Shown: piece by piece, positions 12,016 through 22,233 of the stretch
Position numbering within the stretch: the first letter of the stretch is position 1
Layout of the letters: each line of letters opens with the position of its first letter
NCBI GenBank assembly: GCA_004352715.1
Contig: SCFE01000003.1
Location: forward strand, 2,971,713-3,035,712
Reading direction: 5' to 3'
DNA: 64,000 nt
Origin: Hofstenia miamia
Lineage: Eukaryota > Xenacoelomorpha > Acoela
Made by a program: the position numbers and the translations under genes
The notes under the pieces: generated by a model
Databases searched by the model: none
Told to the model about the DNA's origin: nothing
The model's input: the letters and a program-made list of their open reading frames with translations, nothing else

Positions 12016-13920
12016 GCGAAATCCGAGCCGACAAAGACTAATTGGACCAATTACGAAAAATCAAAGTAAGTCATTAAGCAATTAAGAACAAAAAATTTAA
12101 CTAAACCTCGGCAAAAATTCTGTAACCAATTAAATTCTACTCGAGAAAAATGGCGATACATCCATAAATTTATCGGAAAATCTAAAGGTCTTTCATCCGA
12201 AATAAATGAATTAAACATCAATAATTCTACCGTTACAGACAAAACTCAAATACTAAATCATTTAAATTCAACATTCAAAGAACTTGGAAATTTCAATTTC
12301 CCATCCTATAAGAAAAAACAAAATTCTGATAATCTCAAACAATCAAAACAATTTTCCTTTAGACTTGCTACAATCAATGAATTAGAAAACATTGTTAAAA
12401 AACTTGATACCAACAAATCAACCGCTTCTTATAATCTCCCATTTTTTATTATTAAACGTTTTTTTCCTATTTTTTTAGAACAATTATTAGTCGCATTTAA
12501 TCAATGTATTATTGATTGTGAATTTCCAGACTTACTAAAAAAATCAGATATAACTCCTATATATAAAAAAGGTGACAACCTAAACGCAAAAAATTATAGA
12601 CCCATTTGTATTACACATCCTTTTAGCAAACTCTTTGAAAAACTGTTGTATATTCAAATAAACGCATTCCTAAAATCTGAAAACATCCTATCGAATAAGC
12701 AATTTGGTTTTCGTGCTGGGCATAGCACCCAGGACGCAATTTTATCGATCACGCAACAAATTAAGTCTAATATATCTCATAATAAGTGCAGTTGTGTAGC
12801 ATTACTAGATTTAAGTAAGGCATTCAATTCAATGAATTTCGATATCTTGCAAGACAAGCTTATAAATTATAATTTTGGTGTTAACTCAATTAATTTAATT
12901 ATGAACTTCTTAAAAAATAGACAGCAGCGTGTAATATTAAACAGTAAAAAATCAAGTTATGTTACAACCGACCGTGGGGTGCCCCAAGGTACTGTACTTG
13001 GCCCTATTTTATTTGCAATTTTTGTAAATGATATAATAAAACATGTTAAACACAGCGACATCTACCAATATGCCGACGACACATGCCTAATAAGTACTGC
13101 AAAAAATGCTTTTGATGCTACAAAAAACCTCCAAACAGATATAGAAAAATTAAACAATTATTTTACTATTAATCAACTGAAACTAAATATTGAAAAAACT
13201 CAATTTATAATTTTTTCACCGAAGGCACAGAGAAATCTAATTAATGATATAGAACTAAAGATAAATAATGAGTCAATAAAGCAAAGTGATTCAGTCAGCT
13301 ATTTAGGAGTTGAGATGGATAATGAATTAAAATTTGAAAAATTTCTACTGAATAAGATTCAAAAAATGACTGCAGGCATTAGATATCTTTATCACTTACG
13401 CAATGTAATATCAAGCAATTATCATAAACAACTGATACATGCTTTCTGTTTGTCTCATTTTCAATACTGTTCTTTTCTTTTAACTAACCTAAATTCGAAA
13501 CATCGTATGCTTCTATCAAAGACATTTAATTGGTGTATAAAAACTCTAAACTTTGCACAAAAGCATGACGAAGCATCAGTATATCGTAATAAATATAAAA
13601 TATTATCTCCGTTCTATCAAATTCATATGCATATGCTATCTATCTTATTTAAATTCAAATCTCTACAAACATCTCTCCTTTTCCTTAATGACTATATTAA
13701 ATTAAATGAGCGATCGCAAAAATTTTTTAGTTTAGATAAAAATTATAATGGCTTCCATCACATATCAATTAAATTGTGGAATAATTTAGATTATGAAACG
13801 CGAATAGAAAAAAACTATAAAAAGTTTAGAAAAAAATTGAAACAATTTCTTCTAATAAAACAGTATACATTAGGGGACGGTAATACACTTCATGCATTTG
13901 AAACATACATTCAACATTGA
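12016..13920 (+). pseudogene. LINE B ORF2, reverse transcriptase part, nearly intact
   Basis: Reading from the gap, the frame has one stop (TAA at 12067-12069) and is then open for 616 codons to TGA 13918-13920. RT features in order: IYKKGDNLNAKNYRPICI, QFGFRAGHSTQDAI, motif A LLDLSKAFNSMNFDIL, motif B VPQGTVLGPILFAIF, motif C YADDTCLI, then TQFIIFSPK, SYLGVEMD, and a thumb/C-terminal region ending with the usual SIKLWNNLD block. The lone stop near the gap could be a real nonsense mutation or an assembly error. Apart from it, this is the best-preserved RT in the window, suggesting recent activity of the family. Confidence 0.92.
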
Positions 13921-14080
13921 GCACCTACACAAACATCCACTCAAACATTGACTATATTATTATATATTGTGCATATTAATTTGTAGTAATTTGTTCATGT
14001 TTATTTTCTTTTGTCATGTGTTAGTTTGTAGATCCTGTATACATATAATGCGCAATAAATTTGCTCTGACTCTTATCATA
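13921..14080 (+). other. LINE B 3' UTR
   Basis: About 160 bp after the stop, AT-rich, with AATAAA at about 14054 followed by a short CTCTGACTCT-like end near 14061-14077. I take this as the element's 3' terminus. The exact boundary is uncertain. Confidence 0.5.
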
Positions 14081-14979
14081 TCTAATTCACTTTCTCAAAT
14101 AATACTAAGTTCGATAAATAGCTAATTATATAAATTACCAATATTTCATTCACAACCATGACACGAAATATGTGCAAAAACCTTTGCAAATCTATAAGCT
14201 TTAACAAGTTCTGGAAGAGGTTTCCATCTACCACATTGCAAAGCTGATAAGTATCATAATAATTTTCCAGGAGCTTGCAGATATTTAATATAGAAAGATG
14301 AAATATAGTTTCTTTAGTGCTAATGTAACATTGTCACTTCAAACTTTTTTAAGTTGTAGCCTTTTGAAAATCCCGATATATCTGTGCATTCCTGTGCATT
14401 TCTTTCATAGTGTGAGAAGTATTCTTACAAAATTTGAAGATTATAACATAGCCCATAATTAATGTGGATTTTTGTAAATTCCTTAGATTTTGTAAATATA
14501 AACTAGTTATTAAAATTGTAAAATTTTACTAGAATAAAAAATATCTTAAAAATGCGTTTCCTTATTCTTCAACAATGCTGTTTTATTGTACAAAATTCCA
14601 CACAAGCGTACAATTCTCACCTGTAGTGTATATTAGAAAGAGAATTGTGAATTATTGGAGGTAGGGGTTCGAGGTAAAGGCTCCAAATCGAGAAAAATCT
14701 ACAAAGATATTCGTGTCTCTATCTCAAATATAGAATTAAATATTAACTATGGAATTAAGGCTGCCATTATGCTCGAGAAAAATTAAATCAACTTAAAAAA
14801 TTTAAATGAATTTCTAATGTTCTGTGCTTCACCACGTTATTTTGTCAATTTAGGTACATACAAAATAAAAATAATTTTAGTATATTCTAAATTCAGGAAA
14901 ACATGTGTAGTTTTGTGTGATAAATACGGAAGAAATTTGACATACACGAATAATAAATTTCCCTGGCTAGTAGTAGTTT
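14081..14979. other. AT-rich non-coding stretch
   Basis: I see no gene or clear repeat terminus. Open frames here are short and lack domain features. Confidence 0.5.
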
Positions 14980-15334
14980 TAAATAACTTAAGTAATGAAT
15001 TATCTCAGATTAAGCTTTGGATTGACAGAAATAAACTAACTCTAAATTTAGAAAAACTAAGTGCAACACAATTTGAACAATAGTAAAATCATTCTGTAAA
15101 AATTGATGACTATCAAATTCAATGAGTGATGCTGCTAATTATCTTGGAGTTCCAATCAAAGCGTCTCTTAATTTTAAAGATATCATCAATAGAGAAATTT
15201 CTAAAATATCACAATTCAATTCTACCATTAGACATTTTTCAAAATGTTTAGTACAAGATTTTTTAATTGAATACAATAGAAGCAAAATATACGGCATAGT
15301 AGCGAATGGATCAATACTCTTCAACAATGAACAC
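14980..15334 (+). pseudogene. LINE RT fragment, interrupted by the LTR element
   Basis: Relic of the region just after RT motif C. IKLWIDRNKLTLNLEKL (about 15010-15060) corresponds to the segment following YADD. After stops near 15083 the frame resumes with ANYLGVPIKASLNF and continues into the connection region. It ends abruptly at 15334, where the TGTAAC of an LTR begins, so a gypsy element most likely inserted here. Its clade resembles LINE B and LINE C by general pattern only. Confidence 0.65.
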
Positions 15335-15483
15335 TGTAACGCGTTATGGTACACACCCCCAGTAACGGAGGGCAGCAATGCGTTGATACAGTGATGCGAA
15401 GGTAGAAAAAAACACACGGGCTCCCTGCCTAAGACACGTTGTAAATACCGTGCTAATTTTAGCATGACAACACAGTCTTTACA
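15335..15483 (+). repeat. 5' LTR of the gypsy element
   Basis: A 149-bp segment that starts TGTAAC and ends TTTACA, giving the usual TG..CA ends and a short inverted TGTAA/TTACA. It lies between the truncated LINE RT and the primer-binding site. The boundary call rests on these ends and on the PBS; no second LTR is available for comparison. Confidence 0.65.
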
Positions 15484-15499
15484 TGGTGACAGAGGTAAC
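15484..15499 (+). promoter_or_regulatory. Primer-binding site for reverse transcription
   Basis: TGGTGACAGAGGTAAC directly follows the LTR end. A PBS begins TGG, the complement of the CCA end of a tRNA. I cannot identify the tRNA without a search. Confidence 0.55.
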
Positions 15500-15501
15500 A
15501 A

Positions 15502-16323
15502 TGGGACTTCTAAAACCCAATCCCTTTGACGTCGACAGCCACAACATCACATCTGCATGGCGAAGATGGCTGAATTCATTTGATCAGTTTCTACAAGCTA
15601 CAGAGATGGACACAAAACCGGACAATGCGAAAATAGCTATCCTTCTAAGATACATAGGTGAACAGTCTAATGTAATTTTTGAGAATTTTTCTTGGATACC
15701 AACGGAAAACCAAAAGAAGTTTGAAACAGTTGTTCAAAAATTTGACAAATACATCTCTCGTGAATATAATGAAGTTTTTGAAAGGTCCGTTTTCTACACT
15801 ACTCCCCGAAATGGTTTAACATGTTGCCTACAAAAGCACGTCACTGCAATTCTTGCGATTTGGAGGGCAGTCTTATTAGAGACAGGATAATTTTGAGCTC
15901 AAAAGATGCAATGCTAGAGGAAAGACTTCTGAGAGATGGGACAATTGACCCAGAACATCTGAGCAGATCACTTGTCAAATAAGATCTCTAAATGAAGAAG
16001 CTATCATATCAAACGACAATATTTCAGATATTGGACAAAACACCCTATCACCCAGAATTGAAGTAGATATAATGATGCACAGGCAGAAACGAAATAACCA
16101 TTAAGGCAACAGAGTGATGGTTAATAACTGTAGAAAACACGGCAGAGATCACCTTTCACGTCAATGTCCAGCATTTAGAAAACAGTGCTTAAAATGCTTA
16201 GGTCCAAATCACTTTACAGTTAAATGCCGCGCACGCTTCACCAAAGCCAGTGTTGAGGAAGTAACTCAAGATCAAGATGACCAATTCAATGAATCCGAAT
16301 TTGAATTCAACTCAATTCGATAA
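15502..16323 (+). pseudogene. gag: gypsy gag (capsid and zinc-knuckle nucleocapsid), frameshifted
   Basis: The gag polyprotein packages element RNA. I prefer ATG 15502 because the upstream ATG at 15483 overlaps the LTR/PBS boundary. The N-terminal capsid-like stretch (WRRWLNSFDQFLQATEMD, helical after that) is open to about 15890. After frameshifts the nucleocapsid reappears at 16114-16323. The second zinc knuckle is intact (CLKCLGPNHFTVKC, C-x2-C-x4-H-x4-C). The first reads NCRKHGRDHLSRQC, with the second Cys replaced by His. At least two frame breaks lie between 15800 and 16114. Confidence 0.75.
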
Positions 16324-16725
16324 AAATGTCATTCGCAGCGGTTGGAAGGACCCTCTAAACACTTAGATCTTTCAACTCGCGTGAAATTTGGAAAAGTTGA
16401 AATTGAAATGAAGGTAGATTCACGCGCGGAGTACAACATCATACCTTGTGCCATGCTTGAAAACATAAGAACCCTAACCGGCGTAAAAATTAGTAAGTCT
16501 ATGGCATCACTGACTGCTTACAGAGGAAAAAATGTTCCTGTCTATGGCGAATTCAGGAATCCAGTAAGATTAGGCGCAAAAAATATTGTGTTGATGACCA
16601 AATTTATAGTGGTATCAAAAAGTCTCAAGCCGATATTAGGAGTGGATACATGCTTAACTGCTTTCATACTAAAAGTAAACTTTGTCAAGGGAGTTTTTTA
16701 TGAAATACATCAAATATCCAACTAA
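16324..16725 (+). pseudogene. gypsy aspartic protease, active site altered
   Basis: A retropepsin-like segment lies between the nucleocapsid and RT. The active-site region reads MKVDSRAEYNIIP where the family has V-D-[T/S]-G-A, so the invariant Gly is Arg. A second conserved block, LKPILGVDTCL, fits the ILG motif near the protease C-terminus. The frame is open for 127 codons from the region of 16342. The Gly-to-Arg change should abolish activity. Confidence 0.7.
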
Positions 16726-16959
16726 ACACAGCTTCCGGGCAGGCGGATTGTAAGAAATGGAAAGCCGGAAATTTAAAAAAGTATGAAGATGTTTTTAGAG
16801 GATTTGGTTGCATAAATTCAAAGTACCACATCGAATTAAAAGAAAATGCGCAGTCATCCACCCACCAACGAATGTACCCCTAAGTATACTATACTACCAA
16901 AGCTAAATGCCAAGTTACACTAATTGGTTGAAAACAAAATAATTTCTGAGGTTAACGGA

Positions 16960-18060
16960 ACCCACCGATTGGGTAAATAGCATGGTTATTGTAGAGAAAC
17001 GTAATAGGGATATCCGCTTAACTCTTGATGCTAAGAATTTAAACAAATATATTAAACGCAAACCACGTTATCCGCCGGGACTGCCACGAATGCGAGCATT
17101 CTACAACAATAAAAAGTATTTTACAGTGATCGACCTCTCCAACTGTTATTGGCATGAAGCTCTTGATTATAAATCTTCCTTGCTCTGTACTTTCAATACT
17201 CCAATTGGCAGAATGCGATGGAATCGCCTCCCATTTGGCAAATGAAGACATCCACCAGCACTTCATCACTTTCGAATCTGTATTAAAAAGAGCAGTTGAA
17301 AATAACATTAAATTTAATATTAAAAAGCTACAATTTCTAGTAAAATCAATAACATACAGGGGATATGTAAAAGATGAAAGCGGGTTCCAGCCGGATCGCA
17401 CCAAGATTAAAGAAATTAAAAACCTACCAAAGCCTACGGACAAGAAGAGCTTAAGGCGAATACTTGGAATGGTCAGCTTCTTATCTCCATTCAGTCCCTA
17501 ACTCCCTAACATACACTCTGAGCTATCTTGTGAAGAAGAACACTCCATTTGTATGACAATCAGAGCACGACAAAGCTATTAAGAGAATGATAGAGATACT
17601 GATTGAGAAACCATCTCTTAGACGCTTTGATACTAGCAAATCTGTATGTATACAAGTTGATGCTTCTCAATTCAAAATTCATAACCATGTGCATGTGCAA
17701 CTAGGTCCCTGTCAGCGGCAGAAAAGGACTATTCTCAGATCGGGAAAGAATTGCTAGCTATTGTATATGAATGCACTCACTTTAACCAATACGCATATGG
17801 TCGCCACATTACTATTGAATCAAACCATAAGCCTCTAGAAGCCCTGCAATCGAAACTTATAACCAATTGTCCTGCCCGAATACTGAGGCTTTTTGTTATT
17901 CTTCAGAAATATCAGAACCTGAAAATAGTGTACAAACTGACACTCTATCTAGGATTCAGATGAAACCAATACAGAAAAGCAACGTAGAGGAAAAAATTGC
18001 AATAGCTGTGCATCAAGTCATCACGTCATTGGGAGACAAAGTGTGCAGTGTTTGGCTTTC
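16960..18060 (+). pseudogene. pol: gypsy reverse transcriptase and RNase H, catalytic box deleted
   Basis: The RT fingers/palm start is clear: RLTLDAKNLNKYIKRKPRYP, FTVIDLSNCYWHEAL (motif A Asp) and FNTPIGRMRWNRLPFG (17000-17243). The sequence then jumps straight to DIHQHF and to the segment NIKFNIKKLQFLVKSITYRGY. The stretch that should hold motif B and the YxDD catalytic box is therefore missing. This is a deletion, not just a frameshift. It continues with KKSLRRILGMVSFLSPF and, after frame breaks, an RNase H region (QVDASQFKI; ELLAIVYECTHFNQYAYG; ESNHKPLEAL, about 17655-17845). The element could not replicate on its own. Confidence 0.82.
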
Positions 18061-18087
18061 TAGCAGGATTCAGAAGAAGACTCCACA

Positions 18088-18760
18088 TTGAGAGTGGTGA
18101 AGCAATATATCATGAATGGGTGGCCGGAGCACAGTAAGAATATCTCATTTGATGCAAGACCGTGCTACAAGATTCGGAACGAACTACACGTCTTAAAGGG
18201 GTTGGTCATGTTTGGAACAAAGATAGTAATACCCAAACGTACACATGCGCATATCCTGAAAACCCTTCATATGGCACAGTTGGGAATTGAAAAAACAAAG
18301 CAGCTTGCGCGTCAGTCACTATTTTGGCCCGGAATCTGCTACTCCATAGAAAAACTCGTTAAAGACTGTTCAATGTGCATACGCTACTTGCAAAGAGCCC
18401 ATGCTTCCACACGAACGTCCATCCCTTCAGTTTCAAAAATTGAACTTGATATAGCAAACATAGATGGAGAGAACTTCTTAGTAGCAATCGATTACTATTC
18501 AAGATTAATAAATACCTATCGGATTGCAAACAAATGCTCAAAAACAATTATCGCCTAGTTATTCTTACTGCTTGCTTGTCATGGTATACAAGAGTCAATC
18601 GTTGCAGATCACATACGTTTCTCCGCAAAAGACATCAGTGACGTGGGACGACAAGATAGCTTCAGATTCGTTCACTCAAATCCGCGATACCCACAATCAA
18701 ATGGATTGGCGGAAAAGACTTTATAAAATTTTACAAAAAATGTAGTAACATCAACATCGG
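18088..18760 (+). pseudogene. pol: gypsy integrase, degenerate
   Basis: Integrase joins element cDNA to host DNA. The N-terminal zinc region is visible as LKTLHMAQLGIEKTKQLA and CSMCIRY; the second His of the HH pair appears to be Gln. The catalytic core starts at DIANIDGENFLVAIDYYSR (first Asp) and breaks with a stop at 18556. In shifted frames the DDE glutamate region is recognisable as RYPQSNGLAEKTL near 18690-18722. A C-terminal piece, SQKQKYYCDKTLTI (about 18922-18963), matches the usual post-core segment. Several stops and frameshifts. Confidence 0.8.
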
Positions 18761-19019
18761 ACTTCTTCATGATAATAACACGCCTTTGCAAGACATACAG
18801 TATTTTCCAGCGTAACTGATGTACAATCGCGTTTTACGAGCTAATATACTAACAATTCAAAGAGTTCTGAAACCCTCAGCCGATTGCCACTAAAAAATGA
18901 CTAGCCTCAATGTTAGTAAGTCCCAGAAACAGAAATACTACTGTGATAAGACGCTCACAATACATAAAAACACAAATAATAAAAAAGACATGGAATTGAC
19001 AGCATTTTCCTAAGAGGGC

Positions 19020-20530
19020 AGACATATTTAATGAATTACGACAGTTTCTATGTTCTAAAAATACTTTTAAAGATTATTTTCTCAATTTAATGGGGGTATC
19101 AAGGAAATACTCCTCCAATTCTTAAATAACCATTGTGAAGTAAATTTTAACCGTTTTAAGAGAGCTAGGAACATTTGTAACATAGCAAATCGTAAGGCCT
19201 AAAATGCGTACATAAAAAAGAATATAATGGAATGCTATCCCAAAAATCTAAATGGAGTTTTATTCATAATCATCGCAATAAACGTGGCACCAATAAGATC
19301 ATAGCTATAGCAGACGATTACGGCAAGTTTCAGAAGGATCCTTATCACATCTCCAATATTTTAAACAAATCATTCGTAAATTTGTGCAATTATTCTGGGG
19401 ATAATGTAAAATTTGTCAAAAGTGAAAAGCCTCATGCACCCGATTTTACCTTTAGATTTACGACTAGTTATGAAATGCTCAAAGCTTTAAAAAATTGAAA
19501 TCCGGCAAATCCAGTGGGCTGTCAAATATTCCCACATGGATACTTAAGGAAACTGCACACTCAATAGAATTCCCCTTAACTACATTTTTAATGAATGCAT
19601 TAAATCCAAAACATTCCCAGATTGTTTAAAAGAAACACATGTTACTCCGCTTTACAAAAAAAATGATGAAACATGCCCACTTAATTATAGGCCTATTTCA
19701 ATCATGCCACAAATAAGTAAAGTTTTTGAAACACTAATATTTAATCAAATGTTCGAGCATATTAAAAAACATAATTTGCTTTCTACAACCCAATTTGGAT
19801 TTAGAAAAGGTTTTTCAACAAATGATGCCCTTATTCAGGCAACAGAGAACTTTGCGAAATTCATTGGATGATCAAAAATATGTTGCTATTGCAATTGATT
19901 CAATCGACCATAGCATACTAATCAAAAAACTAAAACGTATGGGTTTGTCCCTTGCTAATACTAGGTTAATTGCGAGTTTTTTAAGTAATAGGAAACAGCG
20001 AGCTAAATTCAACTCACTACTTTCAGACTGGCTACATATTGAAAAAGGAGTTCCGCAAGGAACCATTCTTAGACCACTTCTGTTTAATATCTATGTCAAT
20101 GATATAATCTTTTATACTAATTGTAATGTTATACAATACGCAGACGATACTTGTATATTCTTCGCCAACAAGTCATTAGATGTTGCAATAAAAAAAGTGG
20201 AATCCAACTTCCAGTCACTAAGTCATTATTTTTCAATGCACAAATTACGCATTAGTACCGAGAAAACGCAATTTTGCATAATGAACCCCTCCTTCAACAA
20301 TAACTTGCATGCAAATAAAAATTTGACTATCGAAAATGCAACTATTTTTGCAATTGATACTTTCAAATATTTAGGAATAATAATTGATTCAAAACTTTCA
20401 TTTTCCGAGCACATTAAAGCTACCCAGAAAAAAAATGTTGCTGGCATAAAAACTATTCCTCAGGTTGCTGACCTATTACCTCCTCATGTAATAATTCAGC
20501 AATTCCATGCATTTGTTATGAGCCACCTCC
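19020..20530 (+). pseudogene. LINE C: 5'-truncated non-LTR retrotransposon RT
   Basis: RT-bearing fragment of a CR1/L2-like LINE. Readable pieces in order: a linker frame at 19232-19498; KTFPDCLKETHVTPLYKK, CPLNYRPISIMPQISKVFE and TTQFGFRKGFSTNDAL (19590-19840); a frame break near 19871; motif A region IDHSILIKKLKRMGL; motif B VPQGTILRPLLF; motif C YADDTCIFF (20139-20165); and FKYLGIIIDSKLSF. In motif A the Asp-containing block is damaged (AIDSIDHSIL, lacking the usual KAFD). The frame runs without a stop into the unrelated RT block after about 20530, a fusion created by insertion or rearrangement. Confidence 0.85.
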
Positions 20531-21720
20531 AAGCAGGCATAATCTCCAAAGCTCCTCGTCGCTCTATCTTACAAGCTCGTTCCTTTTTCGTTCCAAAGAA
20601 TGGTGGACGTCTAAGATTAGTGGTCGATTACTCATTCTTAACTCCGCTCACCTCTCCGATCAAATTTGCGCTTCCCTCAGTTCTCAAAGTTATGAAGAAA
20701 CGAGTTCCTCCTTTAGACTTTATAATTCTACAATTTGATCTTAAGGCAGCTTTTTATCATTTACCTCTGTTCCAACCTCATCGCTACCGATCTACCTTCA
20801 TCGCGTTCGACTCTCAAAGATATATTTTCAACCGCGCTCCGATGGGCTTATCATATTCAGTTGCACCATGCCAACTACTATCAAACGTGCTCCTCACTCC
20901 GTTTCGCAACATGGGTTACACTTGCTGGGCTCATATCGATAATCTGATACTTGTTTTACCAGCCAACTCACATAGACTAGTTACTCATTGAAAGCAGACT
21001 CTGACAAACATCGGAATAGTATGTGTTCAGATATCTTCGTCTCTTGGATTGCGAGAAACTCATTTCTTAGGATATCACTTTTCTATCACTCATCAGTTCA
21101 TCGCTGCCACTCATGAAAGAATTCTTATGATGAGCACGTTAGCAGAAGTTTCACTTTTCAATCTTACCAAACGTCAGCGTCAATCTGCCCTGGGTCATAT
21201 CTCCTTCGTCTGGCCTCTGGTAGGACCCTTCAACATTATCCGGCCTCTTTATCAGAAGTTCCATCGCGAATTCTTCAACGCTCAAATCATCACAACATAT
21301 CTTCTTAGGACTTCTCAGTATACTATGGAATGGGCCCCTGCGCCAATCACAACCTCAGCAAGGATCTGGTACTCTGATGCCTCTCAATACAGTCTTGGCA
21401 TCGTTACTCCCGAAGACAAATTTTACTCATTCAAAGCTAGGTATCAACTTCATATCTTTCGCAAAGAACTCCAAGCAGCTATTCTCGCGCTCTCCATGGC
21501 TTCCTTCGGAGACACACTCATCATCGATTCATAGCCCCTAGCCCAAGATCTCAAATCAGGCAAACTACATGGCGGAAAATACACCGAAAACGTCCTAGCC
21601 ACACTTCTTGTACATTTCAAATCCATCTTGGTTCATTGGGTTCAATCAGAAGCAAATCGCGCAGACTATCCATCTCACTTAATGTCATCCGCAGCTCCAC
21701 CACTCATTTTTCCAATATAG
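20531..21720 (+). pseudogene. Unusual RT/RNase H block, hepadna-type-like retroelement polymerase relic
   Basis: One frame runs about 396 codons with only two internal stops (TGA 20989-20991, TAG 21532-21534). RT features: RSFFVPKNGGRLRLVVDY, KFALPSVLKVM, motif A LQFDLKAAFYHLPLFQPH, motif B RAPMGLSYSVAP. The catalytic box is degenerate: AHIDNLILV, with the second Asp replaced by Asn. An ETHFLGYHF block and a connection region follow. RNase H follows with all four acidic positions: WYSDAS, RKELQAAILAL, LIIDS and ANRADYPS. The motif A and B context and the RNase H without a GW pair look more like hepadna-type polymerases and related retroelements than gypsy, LINE or DIRS. A divergent DIRS or LTR element is the main alternative. 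No terminal protein, capsid or recombinase is visible next to it. Confidence 0.55.
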
Positions 21721-21786
21721 ACTTTTTAGTTATTTTACGTGTTTTTGTTATTTTATTTCCTCAATTTAAAAAAATTTTTTGATGTG

Positions 21787-22225
21787 TCAGCAGGTGCTAC
21801 GCCTCTTAATTTGATTGTGTATAAAATACTCTCCATTTTGTAAAAAATTAGTTGAAATTTTTGTCCCGGAAAATAAAATAATAATACCACGAGGTGTCCA
21901 AGTAGGTGTAACCTTTAACCATAAAGCTTCGAAATTTGGTGCAATGTTATCGGCCAACTGAGGGAGATACCTGCGATAAGGAATTCCATTTCTTATTTGC
22001 AAAGCTACGCCTCCGCCAAAATTAGAATTTGCATCAATCGTTCTGTCCAAACGTTCGATAGTATAACCATGTACTGTCATGCACGAATCAGGTATATTAT
22101 CCGTTAAATGAGTTTCAACCAGTAGAACAAACTCCGGCATGCCACAGTCAATTAATAAGGCACTTAGTTCATCTAGCTTAAATCGCAGTGATTGGACATT
22201 ACTTAAAAACAGATTTGGGGTTGAC
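21787..22225 (-). pseudogene. LINE D ORF2 endonuclease N-terminus, truncated
   Basis: Begins just after ORF1 with NVQSLRFKLDELSALL, the usual N-V-x-S-L start of EEP endonucleases, then LLVETHLTD (catalytic Glu), GYTIERLDR and GGGVALQIRNG. It ends around 21787 before the GDFN and SDH blocks. The family function is target-site nicking. Truncated and therefore inactive. Confidence 0.8.
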
Positions 22226-22233
22226 TTAGATAG

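Larger units (their letters stand above)
9720..14080 (+). mobile_element. LINE B: CR1/L2-type LINE with esterase-like ORF1 and 2A-started ORF2
   Basis: Order: a degenerate ORF1 with SGNH-hydrolase-like features (9720-10735), then about 100 bp of spacer, then ORF2 starting at 10842 with a 2A-type motif, an N gap where the endonuclease should be, and RT from 12016 to a stop at 13920. A 3' UTR with AATAAA at about 14054 ends near 14080. Esterase-type ORF1 proteins and N-terminal 2A sequences are both known separately from CR1/L2-like LINEs of invertebrates. Having both in one element is the notable point. The assembly gap and an ORF1 duplication at the N at 10163 prevent full reconstruction. Confidence 0.8.
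15335..18990 (+). mobile_element. Ty3/gypsy LTR retrotransposon (Mag/SURL-like), 5' LTR to integrase
   Basis: Order: 5' LTR (15335-15483), primer-binding site, gag, protease, RT, RNase H, integrase. This is the gypsy order (RT before integrase). The gag ATG immediately after the primer-binding site and the integrase signature RYPQSNGLAEK fit Mag/SURL-type elements of marine invertebrates. Protease, RT and integrase all carry losses (see the gene entries). I find no 3' LTR. The element seems to end near 18990, next to LINE C, so its 3' end is deleted or was replaced. Confidence 0.82.

Noticed and set aside
10977-12050. Long open frames across runs of N (also at 22865-24135, 23012-24571, 54215-55759 and 59919-61081)
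   Set aside because: They are open only because N has no stops. I kept just the parts with real sequence and recognisable motifs.
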